27,851 nt of DNA, taken from the NCBI GenBank assembly GCA_003523085.1, contig DPHD01000036.1, positions 2,930-30,780 of the forward strand, in the 5' to 3' direction. Position 1 is the first letter of the stretch. Each line of letters begins with the position of its first letter. The translations under genes were made by a program, and so were the position numbers. Under the pieces are notes generated by a model that worked only from the letters and a program-made list of their open reading frames with translations, was not told where the DNA came from and made no database searches. The stretch is from Oceanospirillaceae bacterium (GTDB lineage: Bacteria > Pseudomonadota > Gammaproteobacteria > Pseudomonadales > Balneatricaceae). Shown here one piece after another: positions 8,357 to 16,465 of the stretch.

Positions 8357-9693
8357 GTCGGTAATACCTCGCCCAAAGCCAGGCTTAATTTTGTCACTAA
8401 CTCGTCTATTTGTACTTCGCTGATAATAAATGGTGGCGCTAACAACACATGGTCGCCATACACCCCATCCACTGTACCCGCCATGGGGTAACATATCAGC
8501 CCCGCTTGAAATGCAGCCTGTTTAATTTTGTTGGCGATGCCAAGGCGTGGTGAAAGTGGCTGTTTGCTGGCACGATCAGCCACCAGCTCCAAACCTTGGA
8601 ATAGGCCACGACCACGTATATCGCCAACCTTGGGGTGGTCTCCAAAAGCCTTATTAAGCGCTTGTGTTAGGTATTGCCCCCGCAAAACCACTTGTTGTAA
8701 CAGGCCTTGGTGTACTATTTTACGAGTAACGGCTAAGGCCGCGGCACAAGCCACAGGGTGGCCCATATAAGTATGTCCGTGTTGGAAAAAACCACTACCT
8801 TGAGCAATGGCTTCATAAACATGAGTGCTAGCCAGCATGGCGCCAATAGGCTGATAACCCGCGCCTAAACCTTTAGCCATCACCAGCAAATCAGGCACAA
8901 CTTCATCGTCTTCACAGGCAAACAATTGGCCCGTACGGCCCATACCACACATCACTTCGTCAAAAATCAATAACACCCCGTATTGATCACATATTTGCCG
9001 TATACGTTTAAAATAACCGGCTACAGCGGGCACTGCCCCCATGGTGGCACCCACAACGGGTTCCGCCACAAAGGCCATTACTTTATCGGCCCCAAGGTTT
9101 AAGATTTCTTGTTCTAATTCATTGGCCACCCTAAGGCCATAATCAAGTTCTGTTTCCCCCTGCTGCTGATCACGATAAGCATAACAAGGGGCGATATGAC
9201 TTACTTCCACCAGTAACGGCAAAAATGGTTCTCTACGCCACTGATTACCGCCTGTGGCTAAAGCACCTAAGGTATTGCCATGGTAGCTTTGCCGTCTGGC
9301 AATAACGTGGGTACGTTGCGGCTGGCCTACTTCTATAAAAAACTGCCGAGCAAGTTTTAACGCCGCCTCCACCGCTTCCGAACCGCCTGACACTAAATAC
9401 ACTCGGTCTAAATTGCCTGGCGCGTGTTCTACAAGTAAATCGGCAAGCTGTTCGGCTGCTTCAGAAGTAAAAAAACCCGTATGAGCAAAGGCAATTTGAT
9501 CTAACTGAGCCTTCATGGCCTGTGTGACATCCGTATCACCGTGACCTAAACAGGACACCGCAGCCCCACCGGAACCATCCAGATATTGTTTACCTGTGTG
9601 GTCGGTAATGTAGCAACCGTTACCACCGACTGCCGTTGGTTTTTCACCATGGCAGTGGCGGTGAAAGACGTGGCTTGATGTGTGTTTAGGCAT
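8353..9693 (-). CDS. Class III (omega) aminotransferase, PLP-dependent
   Basis: A 446-residue fold-type I, class III aminotransferase. Visible landmarks are GGSEAVEAALKLAR (about 103-116, phosphate-binding region), YHGNTLGALATGG (about 137), the cofactor aspartate D245 in LLIFDEVMCGMGRTG, and the Schiff-base lysine K274 in VMAKGLGAGYQPIGA. These enzymes transaminate omega- or beta-amino groups of amines and amino acids, usually with pyruvate or 2-oxoglutarate. The start ATG at 9693 (MPKHTSSHVF) is preferred; in-frame GTGs at 9699-9702 would lengthen it by only two or three residues. It overlaps the TRAP permease end by eight bases and the BKACE start by four, so it sits inside one operon. The context suggests it converts an imported or released amino acid into the keto acid used by the BKACE enzyme. 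Confidence 0.9.
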   Translation of the reverse strand: MPKHTSSHVFHRHCHGEKPTAVGGNGCYITDHTGKQYLDGSGGAAVSCLGHGDTDVTQAMKAQLDQIAFAHTGFFTSEAAEQLADLLVEHAPGNLDRVYLVSGGSEAVEAALKLARQFFIEVGQPQRTHVIARRQSYHGNTLGALATGGNQWRREPFLPLLVEVSHIAPCYAYRDQQQGETELDYGLRVANELEQEILNLGADKVMAFVAEPVVGATMGAVPAVAGYFKRIRQICDQYGVLLIFDEVMCGMGRTGQLFACEDDEVVPDLLVMAKGLGAGYQPIGAMLASTHVYEAIAQGSGFFQHGHTYMGHPVACAAALAVTRKIVHQGLLQQVVLRGQYLTQALNKAFGDHPKVGDIRGRGLFQGLELVADRASKQPLSPRLGIANKIKQAAFQAGLICYPMAGTVDGVYGDHVLLAPPFIISEVQIDELVTKLSLALGEVLPT

Positions 9694-12049
9694 GTACACC
9701 ACCGCTGTTGATCTTTAGGCGTCGGCGGCGTTGATTTAACCACACTAGGGCAATCAACACGAAGGCAGGCACAAAGGCCCATTCACGCGGTGGCCGGTCT
9801 AACGACTGCACGTCAATCGCCGTCACTGTGTCGTAGTAGTCTATACCTACGGCTTGCGCCGGGCTCAAGTAACTAAGGCTCTGCACCACCCAACCTTGTT
9901 GTTCTTCGAAGGCCAGGTGCATACCCAAATCGTCGGCAGAAAAAGGCCCACCCAGCTTGGCAGGGAACACAAACAGCTTAAACCGATCTCCATAGTCGGT
10001 ATGCCGAGTGACATGCAAACGAACTTGCTGCCCTTGTTCCAGAACCAGCTGCCCTTGGGTAAAAGTGTCAAATTTAACGTTTTCGAACTCTGGCCAAATA
10101 CGACTCATGGCAGCATTGGGTAAGAACAAGATCCAGGTGGCAAGCAGCAGCACCATAGTTTCATACCACCGATTACGGATGAGCAACCAGCCTTGGGTGG
10201 CCGAGCTAAAACTCAAAATAGCCACCAACGCCACTATAAACACACTAAGGCCATGCCACCAACTGGTAACACCAATCAATAATAGTTGCGGATTAAAGAT
10301 AAATACAAAAGGTAAAATGGCGGTGCGGATGTCGTAGGTAAATGCTTGTATGCCCGTTTTGATAGGATCGGCCCTAGATATAGCCGAAGCCGCGTAGGCC
10401 GCCAGGCACACCGGTGGCGTATCGTCAGCCAATAAACCAAAATAGAAGACAAACAGATGCACTGCGATAATGGGTAAGGTTAAGCCGGCTGCACTGCCAA
10501 GCTCGACTAATACACCCGCCATTAAGGAAGCCACCACTAAATAGTTGGCAGTGGTAGGTAAGCCGATACCTAAAATTAAACACAGCAATGCAGTGAGCCC
10601 CAGCAACAAATAAATATTGTTGCCGGCAATGGCTTCAACCAAACCCACCATGGCATTGTTCAGGCCCGTAGACGACACGGCGCCCACAATAATGCCTGCG
10701 GTGGCCACCGCCACGCCGATGGTAATCATATTGCGTGTGCCGGACACCATACCTTGGATAACGTCGGTAACACCCGCTTTAAAGCGCTGCCATACAGAAT
10801 CTTGTGATTGATTGGGTCGCCAAAAATGCTGCACCAAAATCATACTCATTAGCAACAAAATGGAATAAAACACGGCACTGCCTGGGGTCCAGCGCTTGAC
10901 CATTAATAGATAAATAAGCACTATTATTGGCAATAAATAATGTAGGCCACCGATAAAGGTGTGCCACAGGTGAGGAATATCTGCTTTAGGCATCCCTTTG
11001 AGGTTGAGTTTTAACGCCTCTAAGTGGGAGATGTAAAGCAATGCCATGTAGCTAATCAGTGCAGGGATAATGGCGGCCTTAACCACTTCCATGTAACTAA
11101 TTCCAATGTACTCAGCCATAATGAACGCCGCCGCACCCATGATGGGCGGCATCATTTGACCATTGGTAGAGGCAGCCACTTCAATGGCACCGGCCTTAAC
11201 CGCCGGCATACCCATCTTACGCATCACTGGGATGGTAAAGGTGCCCGTGGTGACTACATTGGCAATGGAGGACCCAGAGATTGTGCCGGTCATACCAGAC
11301 GCCAAGATAGCTGCTTTAGCAGGCCCGCCACGATAGCGCCCTACCATGGCAAACGCCAAATCTAAGAAATACTTACCAGCGCCTGCTCTTTCTAATAGAG
11401 CACCAAAAAGCACAAACAAAAATACAAAGCTAACGGATACATCTAATGGAATGCCGAAAATGGCTTCGCCGCCTAACCAGTGGTATCCCACCAGCCGTTC
11501 TACAGAAACACCTTTATGAGAGATTAATTCGGGCATGGATTGCCCAAATACTGAGTAAGTTAAAAACACCAAACTGACGATCACTAAAGGTAAACCCAGG
11601 GCTCTGCGCGTTGCTTCCAATAATAAACCCACTCCGAGCACACCGATGATCATTTCCAGGGGCCAACTAATGCCCAACCAAGTGACATCCAGCAGCATGC
11701 CGTGGCGTTCAACAATATTAGCGTAAGCAAAAGGAACGTATAAGGTCACGGCTACGGCAAGTAATGCCAACAGTAGATCCCATTTGGATACGTAATTGCG
11801 CCTGCGGTGGCTTTCCTTTGCGCCATAGAGCAAAAAACACAAGGCCATAGCAAAGGCAAGGTGAATAGCCCGCTTTGGCACGTCAATTAATATGCCCCAG
11901 CCTAAACTGAAGGGAAGTGGCGATGCTATCCACAACTGAAATAGACACCAGGACAAAGCAACAACCGAGACGAGTATGGCCCAAGACCCTTGTAAAGGTT
12001 TGGATTTAAACTCGATCTCTTCAGCCAATAACTGAGGATCTGAATTCAT
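9686..12049 (-). CDS. TRAP transporter permease, fused 4TM/12TM subunits (TAXI type)
   Basis: A 787-residue polytopic membrane protein in which the small DctQ-like and large DctM-like TRAP subunits are fused, as is usual when the binding protein is of TAXI type. Signature stretches are GTISGSSIANVVTTGTF, ASTNGQMMPPIMGAAAFI and LGIGLPTTANYLVVASLMAG. The C-terminal part (about 620-787) with a soluble loop and a final membrane segment resembles DUF3394, found in many such fusions. It drives substrate uptake with an ion gradient across the inner membrane. The ATG at 12049 has only a poor ribosome site. It is 83 bp downstream of the binding-protein gene and overlaps the aminotransferase by eight bases. 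The substrate cannot be assigned; its operon partners point to an amino-containing organic acid or amide. Confidence 0.92.
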   Translation of the reverse strand: MNSDPQLLAEEIEFKSKPLQGSWAILVSVVALSWCLFQLWIASPLPFSLGWGILIDVPKRAIHLAFAMALCFLLYGAKESHRRRNYVSKWDLLLALLAVAVTLYVPFAYANIVERHGMLLDVTWLGISWPLEMIIGVLGVGLLLEATRRALGLPLVIVSLVFLTYSVFGQSMPELISHKGVSVERLVGYHWLGGEAIFGIPLDVSVSFVFLFVLFGALLERAGAGKYFLDLAFAMVGRYRGGPAKAAILASGMTGTISGSSIANVVTTGTFTIPVMRKMGMPAVKAGAIEVAASTNGQMMPPIMGAAAFIMAEYIGISYMEVVKAAIIPALISYMALLYISHLEALKLNLKGMPKADIPHLWHTFIGGLHYLLPIIVLIYLLMVKRWTPGSAVFYSILLLMSMILVQHFWRPNQSQDSVWQRFKAGVTDVIQGMVSGTRNMITIGVAVATAGIIVGAVSSTGLNNAMVGLVEAIAGNNIYLLLGLTALLCLILGIGLPTTANYLVVASLMAGVLVELGSAAGLTLPIIAVHLFVFYFGLLADDTPPVCLAAYAASAISRADPIKTGIQAFTYDIRTAILPFVFIFNPQLLLIGVTSWWHGLSVFIVALVAILSFSSATQGWLLIRNRWYETMVLLLATWILFLPNAAMSRIWPEFENVKFDTFTQGQLVLEQGQQVRLHVTRHTDYGDRFKLFVFPAKLGGPFSADDLGMHLAFEEQQGWVVQSLSYLSPAQAVGIDYYDTVTAIDVQSLDRPPREWAFVPAFVLIALVWLNQRRRRLKINSGGVHA

Positions 12050-12080
12050 GGGGGAGGCTCAAGTTTAGTAATTCAAAACA

Positions 12081-12114
12081 TAAAAACCCAAACTGCGAGC
12101 TAAGAGGCCCGCAG
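12081..12114 (-). terminator. Possible attenuating stem-loop between binding protein and permease genes
   Basis: On the minus strand CTGCG (rc of 12110-12114) pairs with CGCAG (rc of 12093-12097) around a 12-base loop. A T-rich run (TTTGGGTTTTT) follows. The stem is short, so it is at best a weak, leaky terminator. Such a site would let the binding protein be made in excess of the permease, as is common in binding-protein operons. Confidence 0.3.
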
Positions 12115-12132
12115 CCTAGGTCTGGGTGGAAA

Positions 12133-13134
12133 TTACATCCAGCCCTGTTCCTTATAGTAGCGTACTGCGCCTTCATGTAACGGCGCACTTAAACCATCAC
12201 TAATCATCTGTTCATAGGTCAGGTTAGCAAATGCAGGGTGTAGTTTACGGAAGTCTTCGATGTTCTCAAACACCGCTCGTACTAACTCGTATACTACATC
12301 GGCGGACACCGTCGCAGAACTAACAAAAGTGGCTTTCACACCAAAAGTGGTAACATCTTGGCTGCTGGTTTTATAGGTTCCTGCTGGAATGGTAGCAAAG
12401 GCATAATAAGGATTATTGTTAACCAAACCTGCTTCAACATCACCATTCAAGTTAATAATGCGTGCATCACAACCGTCTGTAGCAATGGATACCCCAGCAT
12501 TAGGCACGCCTACCGTATAGCCATAGGCATCAATCTTGCCATCACATAACGCTTTGGACTGCTCAGATGAAGTTAACTCAGTCGCAATTTTAAAATCGCT
12601 GCTTTTGGTACCGTGAGCTGCCATTAATACTTCCATGGTGCCCCTTTGGCCAGAGCCTGGATTACCTATATTAACTCGCTTGCCTGCTAAATCGTCCCAG
12701 CTGTTAATCCCCGAGTCCTTAGCCACTATAATATGGAAAGGTTCTGGGTGAACCGAAAACACGGCCCTTAAGTCTGTTTGTTGTTTGCCCTGCCATTTGC
12801 TGCTGCCGTTTGAAGCATGGTACTGCCAGTCCGATTGAGCTACACCAAAATCTAGCTCTCCCTCACCGATTTGACCGATGTTGTAATTAGAACCTCCAGT
12901 AGACGGGGCCGCACAACGAATACCATGTTTGCGACCATTCTTACGACCTTCCGCCGCTTCTTTGTGCACCATACGGCAAATAGAGTTACCCACTACAAAA
13001 TAAACCCCGGTTGGGCCACCGGTGCCAATGGAAATAAAGGTGTTAGCCGCTTGGGTCATTGGTGACGTTAGGCTAATAACTGAAAATGCCGCACCAACCA
13101 AGGCGCCTATAGCAATATTTTTTATTTTCTTCAT
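12133..13134 (-). CDS. TRAP transporter solute-binding protein, TAXI family
   Basis: A 333-residue periplasmic binding protein. The start ATG at 13134 is chosen because it begins a clear signal peptide (MKKIKNIAIGALVGAAFSVI, cleavage probably just after MTQA at about residue 29) and has AAGGA about seven bases upstream. The longer open frame to 13224 runs through promoter sequence. Mature-protein landmarks are FISIGTGGPTGVYFVVGNSI and LDFGVAQSDWQYHA, then DLAGKRVNIGNPGSGQRGTM, all typical of TAXI receptors. It captures the substrate for the fused permease just downstream and heads the operon. Two cysteine pairs could form disulfides. The ligand is unknown; TAXI receptors are known for glutamate-like and other carboxylates. 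Confidence 0.93.
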   Translation of the reverse strand: MKKIKNIAIGALVGAAFSVISLTSPMTQAANTFISIGTGGPTGVYFVVGNSICRMVHKEAAEGRKNGRKHGIRCAAPSTGGSNYNIGQIGEGELDFGVAQSDWQYHASNGSSKWQGKQQTDLRAVFSVHPEPFHIIVAKDSGINSWDDLAGKRVNIGNPGSGQRGTMEVLMAAHGTKSSDFKIATELTSSEQSKALCDGKIDAYGYTVGVPNAGVSIATDGCDARIINLNGDVEAGLVNNNPYYAFATIPAGTYKTSSQDVTTFGVKATFVSSATVSADVVYELVRAVFENIEDFRKLHPAFANLTYEQMISDGLSAPLHEGAVRYYKEQGWM

Positions 13135-13203
13135 GATGTATTCCTTGTGCAGATGATTCACTCGAGCCCAGTAACTTATGCTAATGGGTGTTGCGAATAA
13201 TGC

Positions 13204-13231
13204 ATTATGCAATAATATTTGCATTTATCAA
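13204..13231 (-). promoter_or_regulatory. Predicted sigma70 promoter of the TAXI/TRAP operon
   Basis: On the minus strand a TTGATA -35 box (rc of 13226-13231) is separated by 16 bases from a CATAAT -10 box (rc of 13204-13209). It lies 70 bp before the binding-protein ATG. The -35 box touches the large palindrome at 13228-13263, so a protein bound there would block RNA polymerase. Confidence 0.5.
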
Positions 13232-13263
13232 CTAAAAAGAAAATATATTTGCTTTTTAGTTGA
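13228..13263. promoter_or_regulatory. 36-bp palindrome, probable RpiR-family operator
   Basis: The arms TCAACTAAAAAG (13228-13239) and CTTTTTAGTTGA (13252-13263) are perfect inverted copies. The core AAATATATTT (13241-13250) is itself palindromic, so 17 of 18 base pairs are symmetrical about 13245/13246. It lies between the divergent TAXI and RpiR genes and overlaps the predicted TAXI -35 box. The adjacent RpiR protein is the obvious candidate to bind it; this is inference. Confidence 0.65.
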
Positions 13264-13315
13264 GGAAGATTAAGCCATAATCACCGTCATATTTTTACTA
13301 AGAGTCGCCTAGTGC

Positions 13316-14206
13316 ATGCCCAATAAAACCATTCAGCCCGCAGCCAATTTGCAACAGCTTAGGGAAATGATCGCCGCTATCGCCGCCAAACAGGGGCCCA
13401 TTAAACTAGGCCAACGTTCCTATACCGTCTTGCTCGCCTTAGTCAACAACCCAGACACTGCGGCTCACAGCTCTATTAACCAATTGGCCGCTAGCCTTGA
13501 AGTAAGCGCATCTACCTTAACGCGCCTCGCCACGCGCCTCGGCTATCGTGGTTTCAATGCCCTACAAAACGTGTTCCGGCAACATTTGGCAGAACCCCAC
13601 TTCTATAGTGAACGAGCCCACCAAGCCCAGGGGCAAGAAACCGATGTACTGTTGCAGGTAGCACAAGAGGAAATAGCCAACATTCAACAAATGATGTCAC
13701 AGGTCGCCTCGGATCAATGGCAGCAAGCCTTAGAACTTTTGCAAAATGCTCGCCAAATTCGTACTTTCGCTCAGCGCCAATTTTACTCAACTGCTACATT
13801 TTTCTCCTATTGTTTGGGCCTGTTACGAGATGGTGTGGGAGTGCTGGGAGATTCCGGCCACGGAGTCCCCCACGGGTTGGCGCAATTGAACCAACAGGAC
13901 TTGGTTATCGTATTTGGCAGCCATCCGTATAGTCGCATTGCCGTAGACTGCTGTCGCCAAGCGAAGGCAATGAAGATACCCACCATGGTCTTTACAGACA
14001 CCCACGGCGCCCCATTAAGTAATGATGCCAGCTGCCTCTTTACTATACCGACAAGCGGTAGCTTTTTTAGTAACAATACGGCCGCATGGGTGGTGCTCAT
14101 TGAAGCCATACTCACAGCTTACGCGCGTCGCTTGGGTCCAGACGCCATTCACACCTTAGAACAAAGAGAGCAAGTCTTTGAGCAAATGCAGGTCACTTAT
14201 TCATGA
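13316..14206 (+). CDS. RpiR family (HTH + SIS domain) transcriptional regulator
   Basis: A 296-residue regulator. Residues about 10-85 form the RpiR helix-turn-helix (SINQLAASLEVSASTLTRLA, then LGYRGFNALQNVFRQHL). Residues about 125-260 form a SIS sugar-isomerase-like sensor domain (RTFAQRQFYSTATFFSYCLG, then NQQDLVIVFGSHPYSRIAVD). The family senses phosphosugars and other small ligands and usually represses catabolic operons. It is divergent from the TAXI/TRAP operon with a 36-bp palindrome between, and its own stop overlaps the amidase start as ATGA. It therefore probably controls both directions. RpiR relatives in marine bacteria also control amine and amino-acid catabolism, so a sugar ligand should not be assumed. 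Confidence 0.9.
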   Translation: MPNKTIQPAANLQQLREMIAAIAAKQGPIKLGQRSYTVLLALVNNPDTAAHSSINQLAASLEVSASTLTRLATRLGYRGFNALQNVFRQHLAEPHFYSERAHQAQGQETDVLLQVAQEEIANIQQMMSQVASDQWQQALELLQNARQIRTFAQRQFYSTATFFSYCLGLLRDGVGVLGDSGHGVPHGLAQLNQQDLVIVFGSHPYSRIAVDCCRQAKAMKIPTMVFTDTHGAPLSNDASCLFTIPTSGSFFSNNTAAWVVLIEAILTAYARRLGPDAIHTLEQREQVFEQMQVTYS

Positions 14207-15579
14207 CCAATACACCTCGCTTGAGCATTAAACGCATGCATCGCTTAGTGCTTGATAAAAGAGCATCACCCTTAGCGTTACTCACTCAGTCCTATAACAA
14301 ATTACACCAACACCAGCCCAAGCTACAGGCCTTTAGAGAAACAGGGGTAGCGCCCAAAGTTGCGCCGCAGGGCCTATTGGCTGGAGTCAGTGTGTCAGTG
14401 AAGGATTTATACGCTGTGACTGGTTTTAAAACCTTCGCAGGCTCACCCTTAGCGTTAGACGAGTATAATAAGTCGGGGGTTTTAGTTAAACGCCTAACGG
14501 ACGCCGGTGCCCATATTTGTGGCAAAACCCACACCGTAGAATTTGCCTTCGGCGGGCTGGGAACTAACCCCCATTGGCCGGTGCCAGTAAATCCATTCGA
14601 TAACAAGCAACACCGTGTACCTGGGGGCTCCAGCTCTGGGGCACCTGTGTCTTTATGGATGGGTGCCTGCCAATTGGCCCTAGGATCAGACACCTCGGGT
14701 TCTGTGCGTGTGCCAGCGGCATTTTGTGGCACCTTCGGTTTAAAGACTAGTGCTGGGCGTTGGGAAAAAGACGGCATTGTACCTTTGTCTCCCAGTGTAG
14801 ACACGGCGGGTTTGCTGGCCTTAAGTGCAGCCGATGCCGCTTGGGGTTATGCCGTACTCGACCCTGCCACTAGCGTTGATTCACAAGCCTTCATCGAAGC
14901 GTGTAAACCCACCACAAAGCCTATGCAGGGCGTTCGTATTGGGGTGATCGACGCCTTGTTTGAAGGCTGCGAAGGGGGCATTGATACACGGGTTATGGCT
15001 GCACTAACACAGCTCGAAGCCGCCGGAGCTACGCTAGTACACTTAGACTGGCCTTACCTTGAGGAAACCTATCAACTGTTTCTTGAGGGTGGTTTGTCAG
15101 CCTTGGAATTCCCTGCGTTTATCAAAACTAAACAACGTACACCTTGGTTTGACCAACTGGCAAGTAGCACCAAAATGCGTTTTGCCCACCTTACCGATGC
15201 CGATATAAAAAAGGCTCCTGCACGCATCGCCGACAAGAACGCCCTCATTCAACACTTCAACCAAGCGGCGGAAAAGGTGTTACAAACTGTAGATTTTGCG
15301 GTCTGCCCTACTTGCCCCATCAGCGCACCCACTTTGGCTTATGTTGAAGCCAGTATGGAGCAGTATAAGGAGCGAAATTTCAAAGCCCTACGTAATACCC
15401 AAGTGGCCAATTTGCAATATCTATGTGCCGCTAGCTTGCCCTGTGGGTTGGACGATGTTGGTTTACCTCTGGGTCTACAAATAATGATGGGGCATAATCA
15501 AGACTCAAAATTAATGCAGTGGAGTTGTGCTGTAGAATCAATCATCGGTACTGCTAGCGACTTATATGACCCTGTCTAA
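14203..15579 (+). CDS. Amidase (amidase-signature family)
   Basis: A 458-residue amidase-signature hydrolase. The Ser-cisSer-Lys triad is visible: K67 in VSVKDLYAVTG, S143 in PGGSSSGAPV, and the nucleophile S167 in GSDTSGSVRVPAAF. The 24-residue gap between the two serines is the family standard. Such enzymes hydrolyse carboxamides, N-acyl or carbamoyl bonds in the cytoplasm; glutamyl-tRNA amidotransferase GatA is a relative, but no gatC or gatB is adjacent, so a catabolic role is favoured. The ATG at 14203 overlaps the RpiR stop by four bases and the downstream permease overlaps its end by 14 bases, giving one operon. With the divergent transaminase and BKACE genes it may release the amino substrate from an amide. 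Confidence 0.9.
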   Translation: MTNTPRLSIKRMHRLVLDKRASPLALLTQSYNKLHQHQPKLQAFRETGVAPKVAPQGLLAGVSVSVKDLYAVTGFKTFAGSPLALDEYNKSGVLVKRLTDAGAHICGKTHTVEFAFGGLGTNPHWPVPVNPFDNKQHRVPGGSSSGAPVSLWMGACQLALGSDTSGSVRVPAAFCGTFGLKTSAGRWEKDGIVPLSPSVDTAGLLALSAADAAWGYAVLDPATSVDSQAFIEACKPTTKPMQGVRIGVIDALFEGCEGGIDTRVMAALTQLEAAGATLVHLDWPYLEETYQLFLEGGLSALEFPAFIKTKQRTPWFDQLASSTKMRFAHLTDADIKKAPARIADKNALIQHFNQAAEKVLQTVDFAVCPTCPISAPTLAYVEASMEQYKERNFKALRNTQVANLQYLCAASLPCGLDDVGLPLGLQIMMGHNQDSKLMQWSCAVESIIGTASDLYDPV

Positions 15580-16441
15580 TTTTCACAAAGGTGCACTGCT
15601 TATTCTCTTGTCCGAGTTAGCACTGGTACTCACAGGCGTCACTATTCATGAACTGGTAAACCATGTGCCTACGGCGATGTTGGTGCTGGCGCGTAATGCC
15701 ATAGGCCTGATGTTCTTTGTGCCTTGGCTGTTACGCAGGGGCCCCCGCGCAGCTAAAACGCAACAAATACCCCTGCACTTAACCCGCGCCTTGGTGGGTA
15801 TTGTGGCCATGTATAGCTTGTTCTATTCGTGGGGCCATTTGCCCCTCGCACTGGCCGCCGTACTTAAACAAACGGCGCCATTTTTTATCCCCATTGTGGG
15901 GTTTATTTGGCTTAAAGAAGGCATTACCTGGTGGACTGTGGTTGCCATACTGGTAGGTTTTGTTGGCGTGTGGGTGATTCTAAATCCAGAGGGCCAAACC
16001 TATGCACCGTGGATTGCATTGCTGGCTATTTTTGGTGCTTCATTAGGGGCCACGGCGAAGGTTGTGGTGCGTAAATTAAGCCTCACAGAAAGCAGCATTG
16101 TAATTGTGTTTTATTTCTCCCTATTTAACACCTTATTTTCTTTAATACCGGCCCTATTGGTATGGACCACACCTAGCCTGTGGATATTAGGCGGCATGGT
16201 ATTGATGGCCGGGTTTGCCACCTTAGCTCAGCTGCTCTTGAGTAAAGGCTATCGTTATGCACCAGCTGGGCAACTGGGTCCATTTACTTACGGCTCTGTG
16301 ATCTTTGCCAGCCTTTTAGGGTGGTTATTGTGGGATGAGTTAGTGACCTCCGAGGCCATGCTAGGCATGGTGTTGGTAGCGGCTTCTGGCGGCTTGGTAT
16401 TACTAGGCTCGGTGAAAGTAAAAGCTTCAACAAAGCCATAA
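15566..16441 (+). CDS. DMT superfamily (EamA) permease
   Basis: A 291-residue membrane protein with about ten hydrophobic segments in two EamA repeats (first repeat around LARNAIGLMFFVPWLL to VGVWVILNPEG; second ending in LVAASGGLVLLGSV). The motif LAAVLKQTAPFFIPIVGFIWLKEG is the usual end-of-repeat text. It is the third gene of the RpiR operon, overlapping the amidase by 14 bases, and lacks a good ribosome site of its own, so translation is probably coupled. It may export a by-product or over-accumulated substrate of the pathway. It is unlike the other EamA protein at 5905 in sequence detail, so the two are not a recent duplication. It converges on the enolase-family gene with 24 bp between. 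Confidence 0.86.
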   Translation: MTLSNFHKGALLILLSELALVLTGVTIHELVNHVPTAMLVLARNAIGLMFFVPWLLRRGPRAAKTQQIPLHLTRALVGIVAMYSLFYSWGHLPLALAAVLKQTAPFFIPIVGFIWLKEGITWWTVVAILVGFVGVWVILNPEGQTYAPWIALLAIFGASLGATAKVVVRKLSLTESSIVIVFYFSLFNTLFSLIPALLVWTTPSLWILGGMVLMAGFATLAQLLLSKGYRYAPAGQLGPFTYGSVIFASLLGWLLWDELVTSEAMLGMVLVAASGGLVLLGSVKVKASTKP

Positions 16442-16465
16442 TAAACACTACCGAGCCGGCGAACG

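Noticed and set aside
14292..14804. Open frame of 170 codons on the minus strand
   Set aside because: It lies wholly inside the amidase gene, whose catalytic motifs are in the other strand's frame, and it resembles no known protein.
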